Assembly (NCBI GenBank): GCA_036362985.1
Contig: JAYGXS010000001.1
Coordinates: forward strand, 52,128,061-52,192,060
Direction: 5' to 3'
Source of the DNA: Ligula intestinalis
Lineage: Eukaryota > Platyhelminthes > Cestoda > Diphyllobothriidea > Diphyllobothriidae
DNA: 64,000 nucleotides
The position numbers and the translations under genes were made by a program. Shown one piece after another: positions 33,490 through 44,185 of this stretch (the first letter of the stretch is position 1; every line of letters begins with the position of its first letter). The notes under the pieces were generated by a model, which saw nothing but the letters and a program-made list of their open reading frames with translations, was not told the DNA's origin and made no database searches.

Positions 33490-36480
33490 AGGATGGCTAT
33501 TCTCGAAAGGAAGTGGAAAACGCTGACCGGTTGAGCAGATGTTGTCATCCGTAGCCGTAAGAAAAAAGGCATCAAGGCGTCTTTCAAAACTGGGCACTGA
33601 CTTTGCTCGGACAAAATCCTCACTCAGTTTGTTCCAGTCTTTGATGATCTGGCGGTAAAACCGGTAGTTCTGGGGCAGATGGTCGGAGCGTTGCTGGACT
33701 AGGCGAAATGAGTGGACTCGGGTGCAAGCATCGCGTGCGAGCATCGCGTGCGAGCATCGCGTGCGAGCATCGCGTGCGAGCATCGTAATTTCGAACGATG
33801 ATCCAATCCAACTTTGGGAAGTGTTTGAGCACAACAAAGTGGAACAGAAAAATAAGTCCAGAGAAAATAATTCTAAACTTCGAAGACATTCTTCATATGG
33901 AAGGCCACGGAGTTGTGGAACCGTCCTAGAACCCAACCGTTGCACCGATTCAAGTGCGAGCATTTCTCCTGCGTAGCAAGAGAAGAAGGCTGGGCCCACA
34001 AACTCGATAACAGGCCGAACATAAATGGAGAACAGCTTTTTAAATATGGTGGGAGACCACAAAGAAAAGGTTCTTCTCAACATCCATAAACACCGAAGCC
34101 CAGCCGCTCGAATTTCGGCTGAGTGACAGTTTGTCTTCAAATTGTCTTGTATCATGACTCCGAGGTCGCGGAATTCCGTGACTTGTCAGAGTGGTACACC
34201 ATTGAGCGAATATGGTTAGACGACATCTGCAGATCTGTCATGAATGCCGATTTCGCGGCATTGACCAGTAATTGATTACTTGAAGCCCAAGAGGCTAACT
34301 GAATGAGGTCCTGTTGCAGGATGACTATGTTGTTAGCACTTGTGACATTGCACCATATTTTCAGGTCATCGGCGTACAATACAAACGGTGAGGATAGGCA
34401 TTGTTTCAGATCCTGAACGTAGATGGAGAACAAGGTGGGGCCAAGAATGGATCCTTGAGGAACCCCAAATGATGCGACCTCGGCAGGAGACTATACACCT
34501 CCGACACTGACACTCCAAGTCCTATCACTCAAATATGACCCGATCCAGTTCAGAATGTTGCCACGAATACCAAGAGTTGCTAACTTGTTTACTATCAGTT
34601 GGTGAGAAATTCGGTCAAACGTTTTACTGAAGTAGATCAATACCACGTGCGTTGGGCAACCCCTATCTTTCGAATCCGCCCAAGACTCATGGGCTTATAA
34701 CAGGTTTGTTGCACAAGATTTTCTGCGCGTAAAACCGCATTGCTCTTGAAGCCAACCATTGGTTTGATCCAGGAAATTGTCGATCGCTTGTTTCATGAAG
34801 GTGTCGAGAACCTTCACTAAAACTGCGGTGAGGGTTACTGGCCTGCAATTGGAGGGAAGCGATTTAAGACCTGATTTATAAAAAGGCTTCACGAATCAAA
34901 TCTTCCAATCTTGAGGAAGAGTGCTCATACTGATGGACGTTTGGAATATATCTAGACCAAGTGGAATAATAAATTCTGCCAGATGCTTTAGTATAAGTGG
35001 GTACAAGTTGTCAGGTCCAGGTGATGTCGAGGAGTTAAGGGTGGTTAAAATACGGATAACATTTTCTACCGACAACTCAATGTTCGTTAAAATCAACGGG
35101 CTTTTAGATGGGAGGAACACCGGTGTTATTGTTTGCAGCTGGTTAGTGTATACACCCCGGTATTGTGATGCCAAGGCTTGCACTTTCTCCCCGTCCGATA
35201 GCATACGTTGACCATCCGCTGTAATTAGCTCTGGGATTCCAGGTTTAGCTTTGCGACGACGATTGATGTAGGCGTGGAACCGCTTTGGCTTAGAGTCGGA
35301 GACTTCCAGTGTGGTATCTTCGTTATCTCTTTTTTCCTTGCCTGATAACTGCGTGGCATTCATTATGCACTTGTTTATAGCGGGCAAATGCAGATTGCGT
35401 TCCAAGTGAACGAAATGCTTTCCACGCTCGTTTGCGCCGTTGTAATAAGCGTTGAGCCGTTCGACCGATCTAGGGTGAGAATAGCTGGGATGAGCGAGGG
35501 ATAGACATTGGAGTAAACTCCTTGACAAGTGCGTTAACTTAAGATTTCAAAACAGCCCATTTGTCCTCTACAGAGGCAGTGGTAGGCACATCCCATAGCA
35601 AAAGTTGAGCAGGTTGACACACGGCGTCAAAATCTGTAGGCCAAACATTTGGTCTTGGTGGTCTCTGGGGTCTGAATGTTGGTCTTGACAACAGATAGTA
35701 TGCGGAAACAATGCAGTGATCACCAGAGGCCAGTGGATTCGAGATTTTGACATTCGAAATGTCATCATGCTGGTAAGTTGAGAGTAAATACAAACACGAC
35801 GACGAAGAATCTGATATCCGTGTAGGCGACAGCACATGTTGCACAAGACCATTGACCGAAACAACACCAAGAAAAGCGTTGTTAAGAGAATTTGCAGATG
35901 TGAATACTAGGGGTGTCAAAGACCAATTAACCAAAGGAAGATTAAAATCGCCCAAAATTCAAAAATGAGAAGATGATGCGTATTCAGCGAAGGTGTCAAG
36001 CCAGGCAGAGACGTAGTACTGACACTTCTGTACACAACATCCACCATTATGAGTGATTAGCGGGAACTAGAAACTGACACCCAAAATTGTTCAACGAGGC
36101 CTTCACCTCCAAGGCTTTAAAGGACCTTGCTTTGGAGGTCTAGTCTCACGCACAAGGTGACCCCGCCATACGCAGATCCAGCTCAATCAGTTCGGTAAAC
36201 ATTTAAGCCAGTAATGTGAACTTCAGCGTCACCAATATCAAGATGAAGCCACGTTTCCGTGATTCCAAAGAATAACTGCTTCTGGTTGTTAACCCCATAA
36301 GAGAGCTCGGCAAGCTTGGGGAGCAAGCTTCTGGCATTTATTAGACCGATCGGGAAGGCTGTTCGACTGAATTGTCAGACAACCTCACGATCAATGGTGC
36401 AGAGAGGAAATGGCGTCTTCTCATTACCCGAAATTTTAAGATTATCGGGTCCGTTTCGCCCGTGAGTGTCCGACGCTCAG
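33490..36480 (-). mobile_element. CR1/Jockey-type non-LTR retrotransposon, nearly full ORF2, broken
   Basis: On the - strand, the end of an endonuclease (MGDFNLP near 35950, SGDHCIV near 35735) leads into reverse transcriptase: LNSSTSPGPDNLYP, YKSGLKSLPSNCRPVTLT, TNGWLQEQCGFTRRKS, GSILGPTLFSIYVQDL and the catalytic LYADDLKIW (YADD at 34365-34376). A C-terminal region follows, with SIYVRPVIEFVGPAFF and a tail ending DWNKLSEDFVRAKSVPSFERRLDAFF. Several stops and frameshifts separate these blocks, so it is inactive. The endonuclease 5' half (above about 35955) is too degraded to delimit. Clade assignment between CR1 and Jockey is by motif impression only. Confidence 0.8.
33728..33785. repeat. 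13 bp tandem repeat, about 4.5 copies, inside RT gene
   Basis: The unit GCATCGCGTGCGA is repeated four times exactly, plus GCATCG. It lies inside the retrotransposon C-terminal coding region. Three extra units add 39 bp, a multiple of three, so the frame passes through unbroken and then continues into the normal C-terminal motif. Confidence 0.95.
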
Positions 36481-38878
36481 CTCTTCGACGGCCACGCGGC
36501 GTTTTTCACGTTTTTTAGGTGATAGGTCTGGTTTCACCGATACCGTTAGGCCCTTGAGCTTATAACATCTTGACAGTCATTTTTAAGCTACCACAGATGA
36601 CTCAAATATGAGCTTTATCGGACGTGAACGGCTTTCTGATTTGGCACCAAGCCAAATTAGTTGCTTGACCTCGATTTTCTCACCAGCGTTGCAGTGCAAT
36701 GATCCAATAGGGCATTAAAAAGTCTGCGCATCAGCGCTTGCGCGTTTTTCGTGGTATTCTAGGTTTAATTTTCAACTAGCAGTCATAAAAGCTTGAGTCA
36801 TGTGCATAGATTGCACTAACCTGATGTAAATTGCGTGGAATTGCGCTCGACTCCTCAATACCGGTCGCCAAATCCCACTGCTATACCCCTTAACGGTCCT
36901 TAAGTCAGATTTGTATTTGTAGGTTGTGGTAATATTTAATTAATTCATCAACTCACGCTGAGATATAGTTCTTTTAATCTGGATAATCAAAGCCAGCCAA
37001 GGCGGGTATACCTTCGATGTCCCCGTTGAAGGAGCTGTCACACTTTCAAAATTCTTGCTTTTACTTCGACTTGCGATTGTGACCTAAATTTTCAAATAGA
37101 ATAGCATTGGATTTGGAACTACCTCCGAAGCGTATTGGATTGTTCGCCTTATGTTCGTACCACTTTATTAGTGACATTGATGGGATTTGGAGGAGCACGC
37201 CCCCCCCTGTTGAACATCAAATTCCGCATATCTGACGATAGTAATGCTACCCCGATATCTGCCCCGAAACTCAAATCTTCCGCAGTACTTCGGCGTAGTC
37301 GACATCCTTTCACTACACTTACACACAGCACTGTATTCCACACCGTTTATGTAGCGTACGTGCCAAAATTGCCATCCATCCAGACAAATCGTCCAACACC
37401 GTAAATCTTCATACTGGACATTTCTTTAATTGCTATACATGCCACACGTATTCATATTGTAAATTTTATATGGTTATCAATTTCTGAGGGCTTATCCCCT
37501 TTTGTCACATAGAGAACATTCTACGTGTTTAACAGTTCCCTTTAGCTCTCCCTTATCCCGGATTTATTAATGGCATATGAAGTTACACCGTGGGTGCCAA
37601 CCTCGATATCGTCGGCTAGCTACACACGGAATTTTCCCGCATGTTAGTTGATGGACAAATGCGAAGGAGTAATCAAACTGCAGGGCACAGCCCCAATTTC
37701 CCACGAGCCGCCATGTCTGTATGAGATGTCATCAAATGGATATCGAATTTGTCTGTACTTTAGAGAGAAAAAGTAAAGTGCCTCGTGTCTGCATTTGTAA
37801 GATAAGGAATTTAGGCCCTTCACAACTGCTGTTGCCCTCCTTTGGACCCTTTCAGTAATTAAAAGTCTTTTGCCTGACCTTCATATTTTACGTGTGAATA
37901 AACCGTGGTTCCGTATATTTTCGCAAAGAATTTCTGATCAATATCGACAAAAATACGTTCAACAGACAAAAGAACACTGCTTTCCCTTTTGGCCGGCCTG
38001 GTACCTTCCGAAGAGGGCAGCTGCCATTGACCTTAACTTTCGTTCTAGGCCGGTAGTCCTGCATGTGCTCACACGTCCATATGTTTTCAAACTGGCGTTC
38101 TAAGCGGATGAACTAGCTGAGCTAATGGTTGCTCTTTCCGGTGGTGGTGCGTCTACGAGTGTGTCCACCATCTACTCACAAAGGCTCGGATTCTCGTTCC
38201 GTCTACAATCGAGCGTACATTAATGAAATGTGAAGAGCAAAATTTAGGTGGGGGATTTAAACCCATTTGACGTTTTTGAATTTTTTTTCATTGATTGGAC
38301 TTGGGGCGCAAAACGATGTTTAGAGTAAAAGAGTTCAGGTCAGATCAGTATAGTCGGGGCCTATAGGGGCGGAATGGGGCCAAATCAAGCGTTTGCTGAT
38401 ATCGATGGAATGGTCTGTGCTATAAGGCTCTGTGGACCCAAATTTACTGTTATATGTTACTCTCTAAAAAAATTCATAAAGACCAGACGCCTTGAATGAC
38501 ATTTGTTCAGAGAACAGAAAATTTTGTTTTACGTACATGAAACTGGATAAGTGCACGAATGAAGTAAAGCTTATTTATCGAAGAAGGAGAGCTCACTCAG
38601 TTTTCAAAATTTCCATTTTGCAGATATGTTGCTTTTTGTGCAGTAAATATTAATAATAAACTTCAGGGAACTAAGGTGTTCTACTAAGCCAAAATTAGGG
38701 GACATATGCAAGCATATGCATGAAATATCGCGAAATGCCATCAGTTTTCGCTTTTACGGTGCATGCGAAAAAGTTGCCAACATTATTCACCATCAAGCAG
38801 AATCAATAAATAGAAAACATTGAAATGAAACGGGCACAAAATTAGTAGTTTTATCAAAATAGATTAGACCTTTCTCCT
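36481..38878. other. Intergenic, no gene recognised
   Basis: No conserved coding sequence. Short open frames near 37135-37404 and 37870-38103 have no domain. Some of the left end may belong to the 5' part of the adjacent retrotransposon, but similarity is not recognisable. Confidence 0.4.
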
Positions 38879-39420
38879 CACGCCGATAGAATTGCAGCCA
38901 AAGCTGCACATATTTGCGGCTTTATTTCCTATAAGTTTTATCTTCCTGAAATGAAATTAAGTCTTTATCGTATGTTTGTGCTTCCCATCTTAGAATACTG
39001 TTGCCCATTCTTCGGTCTCATGAATGAAGTTAGCCGTTCAAACATTGAAAGAGTACAATAACAGTTCACACGAAAACTGCTTTCTCCAACGTTTTCTAGT
39101 ACTTCTTACTCAAATAGATGCCAATTAACGAAACTAAGATTTTTAGGTCAGAAGATTGGAAACAGGTTTTTGTCTCCTTTTTTGCCTTGATAATGGCACA
39201 AATCTCCCCAGAGTTTCTGCCATTACTCCCATCAGCCGTCCCTACAACCTAAGAAACTCGACACTTGTTATGCCCCATCCTGCATCCTCCTAATCTAAAC
39301 GCTCTCTGTTTTGCTTCCAGATAAAGCTTTCTTTGGAATAACTTGCCAATTGAAATAAGGTTGTTAACTAGACTGTCTGCTTTCAAATGAAGACTGCATA
39401 TTTATCTTAACACTGATTCT
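38879..39420 (+). pseudogene. Non-LTR reverse transcriptase C-terminal fragment
   Basis: Translating the + strand with frame changes gives AAKAAHICGFISYKFYLP, then LYRMFVLPILEYCCPFFGLM and later LWNNLPIEIRLLTRLSAFK (near 39333-39388). These are the typical thumb and tail motifs of CR1/Jockey-like reverse transcriptases (an LEY..P.F block and an N.LP..IR.......FK end). Multiple stops and frameshifts are present. It is a different subfamily from the copies at 40.0 and 63 kb. Confidence 0.7.
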
Positions 39421-40044
39421 ATAAAGCTTGTATTCTCATAATCTTTTCCGAGCAACTTTCTCCATGACTCCGAGAAAGGACCATCGGGAATTTAGGAAAT
39501 CCTCTTGAACATATTTTCTCTGCCTCGTATCCCCCAGGAATCTAGATGTTTCCATTAACCGCCATTCTATCAAACGAAGCCAAGTGGACCTCAGTCTAAA
39601 TTACTGCCGTTTCGTTGGTTACTCACCATCATCAGACTTCCTACACCTATTTCTATTCTACTACTCTGTCTTATCTTCCTAAGCCGTTTTCCCTGACAAA
39701 CTTTTGGAAAATGGAGGCACATTGAACTCTGCCTCCATTGTCACTCTAAGGATTTTTTTGACTGCCTTCAATTTTAAGTTTTTAAGTTCACAAGTTACTG
39801 CAAAACATTGCTAGATTTTGCCCCAAAAGGACAATTGCTGCTGGTGTTATTAAGACTTTCTACGTCTGTTTGCACACATTGTCAAATTCGTTTTTGAATT
39901 TTTTATTTTTTACGAAGCTAATTTTGTGTGGACAGTGCCGTTCTAGCGCTAACAAATATAAATTCCAAATTCTGAGTAATTTATATTCTGCGCTTCGGCT
40001 TTGCTGTTGTTATCTTAGAACGGAGCCTAGAAGTAAATACGTCG
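39421..40044. other. No gene recognised between two RT remnants
   Basis: AT-rich stretch with no coding similarity. It separates the RT fragment ending near 39420 from the CR1-like 3' end starting near 40045. Confidence 0.4.
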
Positions 40045-40815
40045 GCCAAGTCGGCCGGATCTATATTACAGCTGATTAGACGAGCCTTTATAGGGTTTGA
40101 AAATAACAGCTTTTCCAAAATCTTTGGAAGCTTCGTTCGGCCGCACCTGGACTTCGCTATACAGGCATGGAGACCTTGGACTGTCAATGACTGTACCGTC
40201 TTAGAGAAGATCCAAAGGCGAGCGACAAAAAATGTTCTAAGGTCTATGAACATTGCTCTATGAAAGCAGACTGTCAACCTTCGACCTATTTCCCCTTTCC
40301 TACAGACAACTCCGAGAAGACATCATACTAACCTTCCGTATTATGAATAACCTGGATTGTTGTTACGTTGCGCGGGCATCCCCTTAAACTACGCCCCGGC
40401 AAAACAAGAATCGACGGACCAAAAAATTTTCTTCACCAACAGAGTAGTTTCAGTGTGGAACGCCCTTTCTGAAGAGGTTGTCCCCTCCACTTTTGTTAAT
40501 TTATTTAAGAGTAGACTGGACATGCATCAAGCACGAATGCAAATCATGTGAAAACTACTGCATCACATTACAATAAACTACACTGTTTATCACATACACT
40601 TGATCCAATTATACTACTCGTGATTTGCGAGTTGTCATATTTTGTCTGTCATATTATGTTAAGATTTTACTCTGGTGTCTTCCCGGAACATTTAATGACG
40701 TAAATTTTAAATTTTTGCTTGTACCCATTTATCTCCTAGCATCTTGTTACCAACAGGGAGTTCAAAGGCATCCGCCTATCTTCCTCTCAATAAACTGAAC
40801 TGTATACTGTAAGCT
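40045..40815 (+). mobile_element. CR1-like retrotransposon 3' end, copy A
   Basis: The + strand encodes the ORF2 C-terminus in broken frames: GFENNSFSKIFGSFVRPHLD, IQAWRPWTV, RRATKN, LFPLSYRQL and FTNRVVSVWNALSEEV. A 3' UTR of about 250 bp follows. The UTR contains a shared GGGAGTTCAAAGGCATCCGCC block and ends in CTCAATAAACTGAACTG. The same sequence in reverse is at 62942-63800, and a tail-only copy is at 46250-46312. Stops within the coding part make it dead. Confidence 0.85.
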
Positions 40816-40879
40816 GCTCCGGTAGACATAGAAAAGCGAGTTATTTCATCTTCAACCGAGGATTGATCCCCAATTTATC

Positions 40880-41260
40880 GGGAAGTCAAAAAAAAACTGT
40901 TCAACGCTTCCCATTTTTAACTGGAGTTTATCTTCACAAAAGGTAAGGTTAACAGATATTCCACGCCGAAATGTTTAATTAAAACGCTTTTTTTAAAAAG
41001 GTAACTTGTTATAAAAAGGTTGTTTAATTAATCTTAGGCGTTTTCATTCGCACCTTCTTGTTTTGGCTGCTCAATTGTCTCGGCAATGAGTTGACGTGTT
41101 TAAGTGAATCTAAAACCATGATCCAAACGGACAGCCGTTTAATAAAGAATGTTTAAAAATTATCCTTCAGGTTAATACTTCGAATGCTTTTTTGAAGGTT
41201 TTCATAAGCACGTAGAAAATAATCCTCATTTATGGACAATCGACTGAAATCACTCAAGAT
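40880..41260. repeat. AT-rich dispersed repeat, copy 1
   Basis: It resembles 62040-62360 in the same orientation. Shared landmarks are GTAACYTRTTATAAAA, then a TTTAATTRAT.TTAGGCG block, and further along ATAATCCTCATTTATGGA versus AGAATCTTCATTTATGGA. No coding potential was seen. Confidence 0.55.
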
Positions 41261-41404
41261 CGTGGTAATCGAAATCCCGAAGTAATTACGAAGCAATGTG
41301 AGAGAAGGAAATTTCTTTTATTGTGCACAACATGATACATTTAAGATTGCACGTGACAGTCCATTCAAATTTATAAGTTCCTCAAAAATTGACTTGAAAC
41401 TTGA

Positions 41405-41970
41405 CTTGGCTGGCATTTTTGCATGTGAGCTAGCTAAATATCTTACTCCTGTGGCATTCCAATCAGCGTTATCAAGCGATAACCTCATTTTTTCGTCTAC
41501 TGTAACTAAAACAATTTAGAAACGGAAGAAACAACCAGCAATTCTCCTGAAGCCATGGGGATATATACTCAAACTGTAAGTCTTTCGGTTACTGCCATGC
41601 GTGACATTGCACGTCGCATGGAAGCATATGTATCCGAATATTTATAAAACGATATTCTACTTGTGCTGCGTCATGCACTCGTTTTTTGACACGAGCATAC
41701 CTTCTCTAAAGTTAAAACTTAACTTTAGCTTGTGCTTTTGATTTCATTTTTTTCCGAATTTTCCACTGTTCTAAAAAGCTGGGTTTTCTAACCAACATAA
41801 TATTACTTGATAAACGGCAGCATGTCTTCTTTTTAAGAACTATCGTTTCTTGACTACTGTAAGGCTTTCGGGGTGGAATGTGAGCTGCCTTTGTGAAACA
41901 GTGGGTTTTTGGTAAAAAAAACTTTGATTCCCTGAGTTGACCAACCTAATGTTTGTTCATATTTGTTCTG
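41405..41970. repeat. Duplicated ~550 bp AT-rich block, copy 1
   Basis: It aligns with about 43640-44185. Shared stretches include CATGTGAGCTAGCTAAATAT versus CACGTGAGCTTGCGAAATAT, CTTACTCCTGTG, the TTTTCCGAATTTTCCACT block and a TTTGTG.AACAG block near the end. The order and spacing are kept, so this is either one dispersed repeat or a local duplication. Confidence 0.65.
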
Positions 41971-42345
41971 TTCTTCACTGAGCTGCGTTCGAAGGGCTTG
42001 ACAGGCTGTTGGAAGCGCTACAGAACGGTTGATGGAGGCTTTTTCCGTGTGTCAGGCCTTAGTTGTTTTCCTGCCTACATGGTCATTTCTGCGACCCAGA
42101 ATTTTGGCATTCAGGAAGGCGAAAGTGTGTCCGACGTCCGCCCACTGTTCAGCCACCAAACATAGTGGGTCCATCTTTATAAATGCCCTCACATGTTCGG
42201 CCACTCGGGTCTGTAAACGTTTTCCAACCCCTCCGACGTATTTGACCACGCAGTAATTACATGTTATCTGGTAGATTACGTTTGCTGTTTCACCTCGGGA
42301 CGGGGGTGCCTTTGGTCGCATGCATAGATGTCCTTTTGTTGATTC
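41971..42345 (-). pseudogene. Penelope-like GIY-YIG endonuclease remnant, - strand
   Basis: The - strand encodes GHLCMRPKAPPSR, then NVIYQITCNYCVVKYVGG with KRLQTRVAEHV, then LGRRNDHVGRKTTKA, a stop, and INRSVALPTACQALRTQL. The pattern Y.I.C..C...YVG....R...R..EH is that of Penelope-type GIY-YIG nucleases. A second, oppositely oriented relative lies at 42540-42905. Confidence 0.75.
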
Positions 42346-42539
42346 TGGTCGATGAGCGATGCCGATCCCGGTGGTTTAATTAGAAGAAATCTATCGAACG
42401 CTACAGGCAGTCTTGACCGATCCGGAGTCCGGTGACCAAATAAACAAAATAATGGGGTGTGCTGCCGTACATTGACAGTGATTCAGAGGCAGTCTCCCGT
42501 CTACTTGAACAGCCAGTGATTGACATCTTTCATCGACTA

Positions 42540-42905
42540 AAGTCAACAGTAGGGCATCTAGTCATATGCCAAAAGGCATTTCTATTCCAGTGTGAAACGA
42601 CAAACGTAATATATTAGATTAAATGTAATTCATGCTCGGTCAAATACGCTCTAGAGACTGCAAAACGCTTACAGACCTGAGTGGTGGAACATGTTAAGGC
42701 AGTACGAACGATACACCCACTATCTCATGTGGCTGAACACTGTGTGGACTCCTGACACAAGCTTGCCGAAATTGGGAGTCGTAGAAATGACCGCGTTGCC
42801 AGGAAAATGATCAAGGCCTGATGCTCCGGGGCAACCCCACCAAGAAATGTGTGACGCTTCCCACAGCCTACCAAACACTCCGAACGCGGCTCAAAGAAAA
42901 AAATA
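42540..42905 (+). pseudogene. Penelope-like GIY-YIG endonuclease remnant, + strand
   Basis: On the + strand GHLVICQKAFLFQ, NVIY, a stop, IKCNSCSVKYALETAKRLQT, a stop, VVEHVKAV and GSRRNDRVARKMIKA line up one to one with the remnant on the other strand. Both end their main block with KA followed by a stop codon. Several in-frame stops make it inactive. The 5' sides of the two remnants face each other across about 200 bp. Confidence 0.7.
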
Positions 42906-43032
42906 CAGCAGACATGAACAGAGACAAAACGTGAATCCGAACTTTTTGCGAGCTGATGGCGCACTGCAAGTGGAAAAGCAATTTTTCGCTCAGCTAGTTT
43001 ATCCGCTCATTCCGCAAGTGCGAAATGCCAGA

Positions 43033-43500
43033 AATGATCATTCCGGTCTCCTTTTTCTTTGTCGATAATGCGCTTCTGTATAAATGAGGTTCGCTGATCT
43101 GATAGAGGAACAATTACGTTCCCCCTCGCTTAAGAGCCCACAATTAGAGCCCGCGTAGGCAGTCAGAAATGAACATTCCAGTCTCTCTTTGCTTTGTCCG
43201 ATCTTTTCATCATATCCTCAGAATCACTATGTGACTGCATACGCAGGCTCTAATAGTGAGCTCCTAAGCGAAGTGAAACTTCCTCTACCAAATCAGCGAA
43301 GCCCATTTATTCATTTTATTCCCAATTTCAATCGGCAAAGCAATGAGCCCATCATGCAGTGGTAGAGTCGAAACGTCAATGATCAAAGATTTTGGATATG
43401 AATCCCGGACTCTAACCCTTGAGACTGAGTATGACTGGCTGATGACGGCTAAAAAGCGAGTAATGGCTATTCCAGTTTCTCTTTGCTTTGTCTGATCAAT
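43033..43500 (+). repeat. Three spaced copies of a ~38 bp motif
   Basis: A motif close to AATGAACATTCCAGTCTCTC followed by TTTGCTTTGTC.GAT occurs near 43033, 43168 and 43462. The copies differ by a few bases. Spacing is about 135 and 294 bp, so it is not a simple tandem array. Confidence 0.65.
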
Positions 43501-43583
43501 TCCATACATATATATGGCAAATTCCATGAATATAAATTGGCAAAGTGGAACTTAATTGTTTCTTGATTACATCGGCAAAGCAC

Positions 43584-43620
43584 CTACATTCATTCATTCA
43601 TTCATTCATATATATGAATA
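43584..43620. repeat. (ATTC)n microsatellite
   Basis: Five consecutive ATTC units followed by ATATATATGAATA. A simple sequence repeat. Confidence 0.9.
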
Positions 43621-43639
43621 CATTTATTATTCACTGACC

Positions 43640-44185
43640 GGCATGTCCGCACGTGAGCTTGCGAAATATATTACTCCTGTGATCTCCCAATGGGCCAAGT
43701 CAAGCCTAATTGTGGTTGCTTTAGTCTAACGCAATTCAGGCAATGCATAAACACAAGAAAAAAACAAGAAATTATTGTGAAAACGTATTGGAATACATAC
43801 TCGAAATTGGGGCTGTTCGGCAACATGCATAGATTAAATTCCACGTAATATGGAAGCACATATATATGAAAACGTAATTGAACTTTTCCTGCTATATTAA
43901 CTCGGTGTTTTTGTATAAACAGGCATACTCTACAATGAGAACTTAAGTTAACCTAGTTCGCCCGATTTCCACTTTTTCGGAATTTTCCACTTTGCTACAA
44001 AAAGCTTGTATTTTTACTAAACGGTATATTCCTTTATAAATCACAACATGCCCTTTTGTGAATAACGATTATAAGTTTATTGTTGCAAGAATTTTAGGGC
44101 CGCAGCTTCGGTTGTGTTTGTGTAACAGGTAGGTACTTGTAAAAATCCTTGGATTTCATGAGTTAGTGCACCTACTGTATATAAG
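43640..44185. repeat. Duplicated ~550 bp AT-rich block, copy 2
   Basis: Partner of 41405-41970, in the same orientation and about 2.2 kb away. No coding capacity is seen. Confidence 0.65.
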
